Origin: Ruminiclostridium sp. | Lineage (GTDB): Bacteria; Bacillota_A; Clostridia; Oscillospirales; Ruminococcaceae | Direction of reading: 5' to 3' | Assembly (NCBI GenBank): GCA_017550775.1 | Contig: JAFZOA010000619.1 | Coordinates: 1 to 5,614, forward strand | Length of the DNA stretch: 5,614 bases | Shown: in pieces, positions 5,578 to 5,614 of the stretch | Numbering within the stretch: position 1 is the stretch's first letter | How the letters are laid out: the number at the start of each line of letters is the position of its first letter | Position numbers and translations under genes: made by a program | The notes under the pieces: model-generated | The model's database searches: none | Told to the model about the DNA's origin: nothing | What the model saw: the letters and a program-made list of their open reading frames with translations, nothing else

Positions 5578-5614
5578 TTATAGACAGCATTGTTCAGCTT
5601 CAAAAAATTCCGCT
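5578..5614 (-). CDS. Extreme C-terminus of a minus-strand gene entering from the right edge
   Basis: On the minus strand, one frame reads AEFFEAEQCCL and stops at TAA (5578-5580), five bases before the terminator hairpin. That spacing is typical of the end of a gene. Only 11 residues are visible, so the product cannot be named. A second frame stops earlier (TGA within GAATTTTTTGA), so the choice of frame rests only on the stop-to-terminator spacing. Confidence 0.35.
   Translation of the reverse strand, partial: AEFFEAEQCCL

Overview
The window looks like chromosome from a Gram-positive gut Clostridia member, probably Oscillospirales/Ruminococcaceae. The reasons are strong AGGAGG-type ribosome sites, frequent ATA isoleucine codons, roughly even base composition in genes against AT-rich spacers, and protein types I associate with Ruminococcus-like genomes. 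The assignment is by recognition only; no search was run.

Layout. Positions 1-426 hold, on the minus strand, the C-terminal part of a small FliD-like (flagellar-cap-like) protein whose N-terminal half is missing inside the window. Next come an orphan plus-strand terminator (453-479) and a short minus-strand coding remnant without a start codon (506-694). An AT-rich spacer (695-1023) carries two candidate promoters and two palindromes. The main content is a tandem pair of plus-strand genes (1024-2973 and 3004-4950) separated by 30 bases. Each encodes a seven-helix membrane domain, a GGDEF-like domain that has lost its signature, and an EAL domain with all catalytic residues. A minus-strand gene of unknown function (4956-5489) converges on the second EAL gene with a 5-base gap. 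A strong minus-strand terminator (5540-5572) ends a gene lying mostly beyond the right edge.

How the genes work together. The two EAL proteins are collinear paralogues: every landmark checked falls at the same residue number, and the two starts lie exactly 1980 bases apart. The family chemistry is hydrolysis of cyclic di-GMP to pGpG at the inner face of the membrane. The membrane halves have diverged much more than the EAL halves, so I infer two sensors for different signals feeding the same output from one operon. The second gene most likely starts at TTG 3004, a correction supported by both the ribosome site and the paralogue alignment. The most notable points are the paired degenerate GGDEF domains, the possible gene-conversion patches, and the apparent break in gene content around 390-430. 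I saw no CRISPR array, rRNA or tRNA gene, and no insertion sequence I could recognise.
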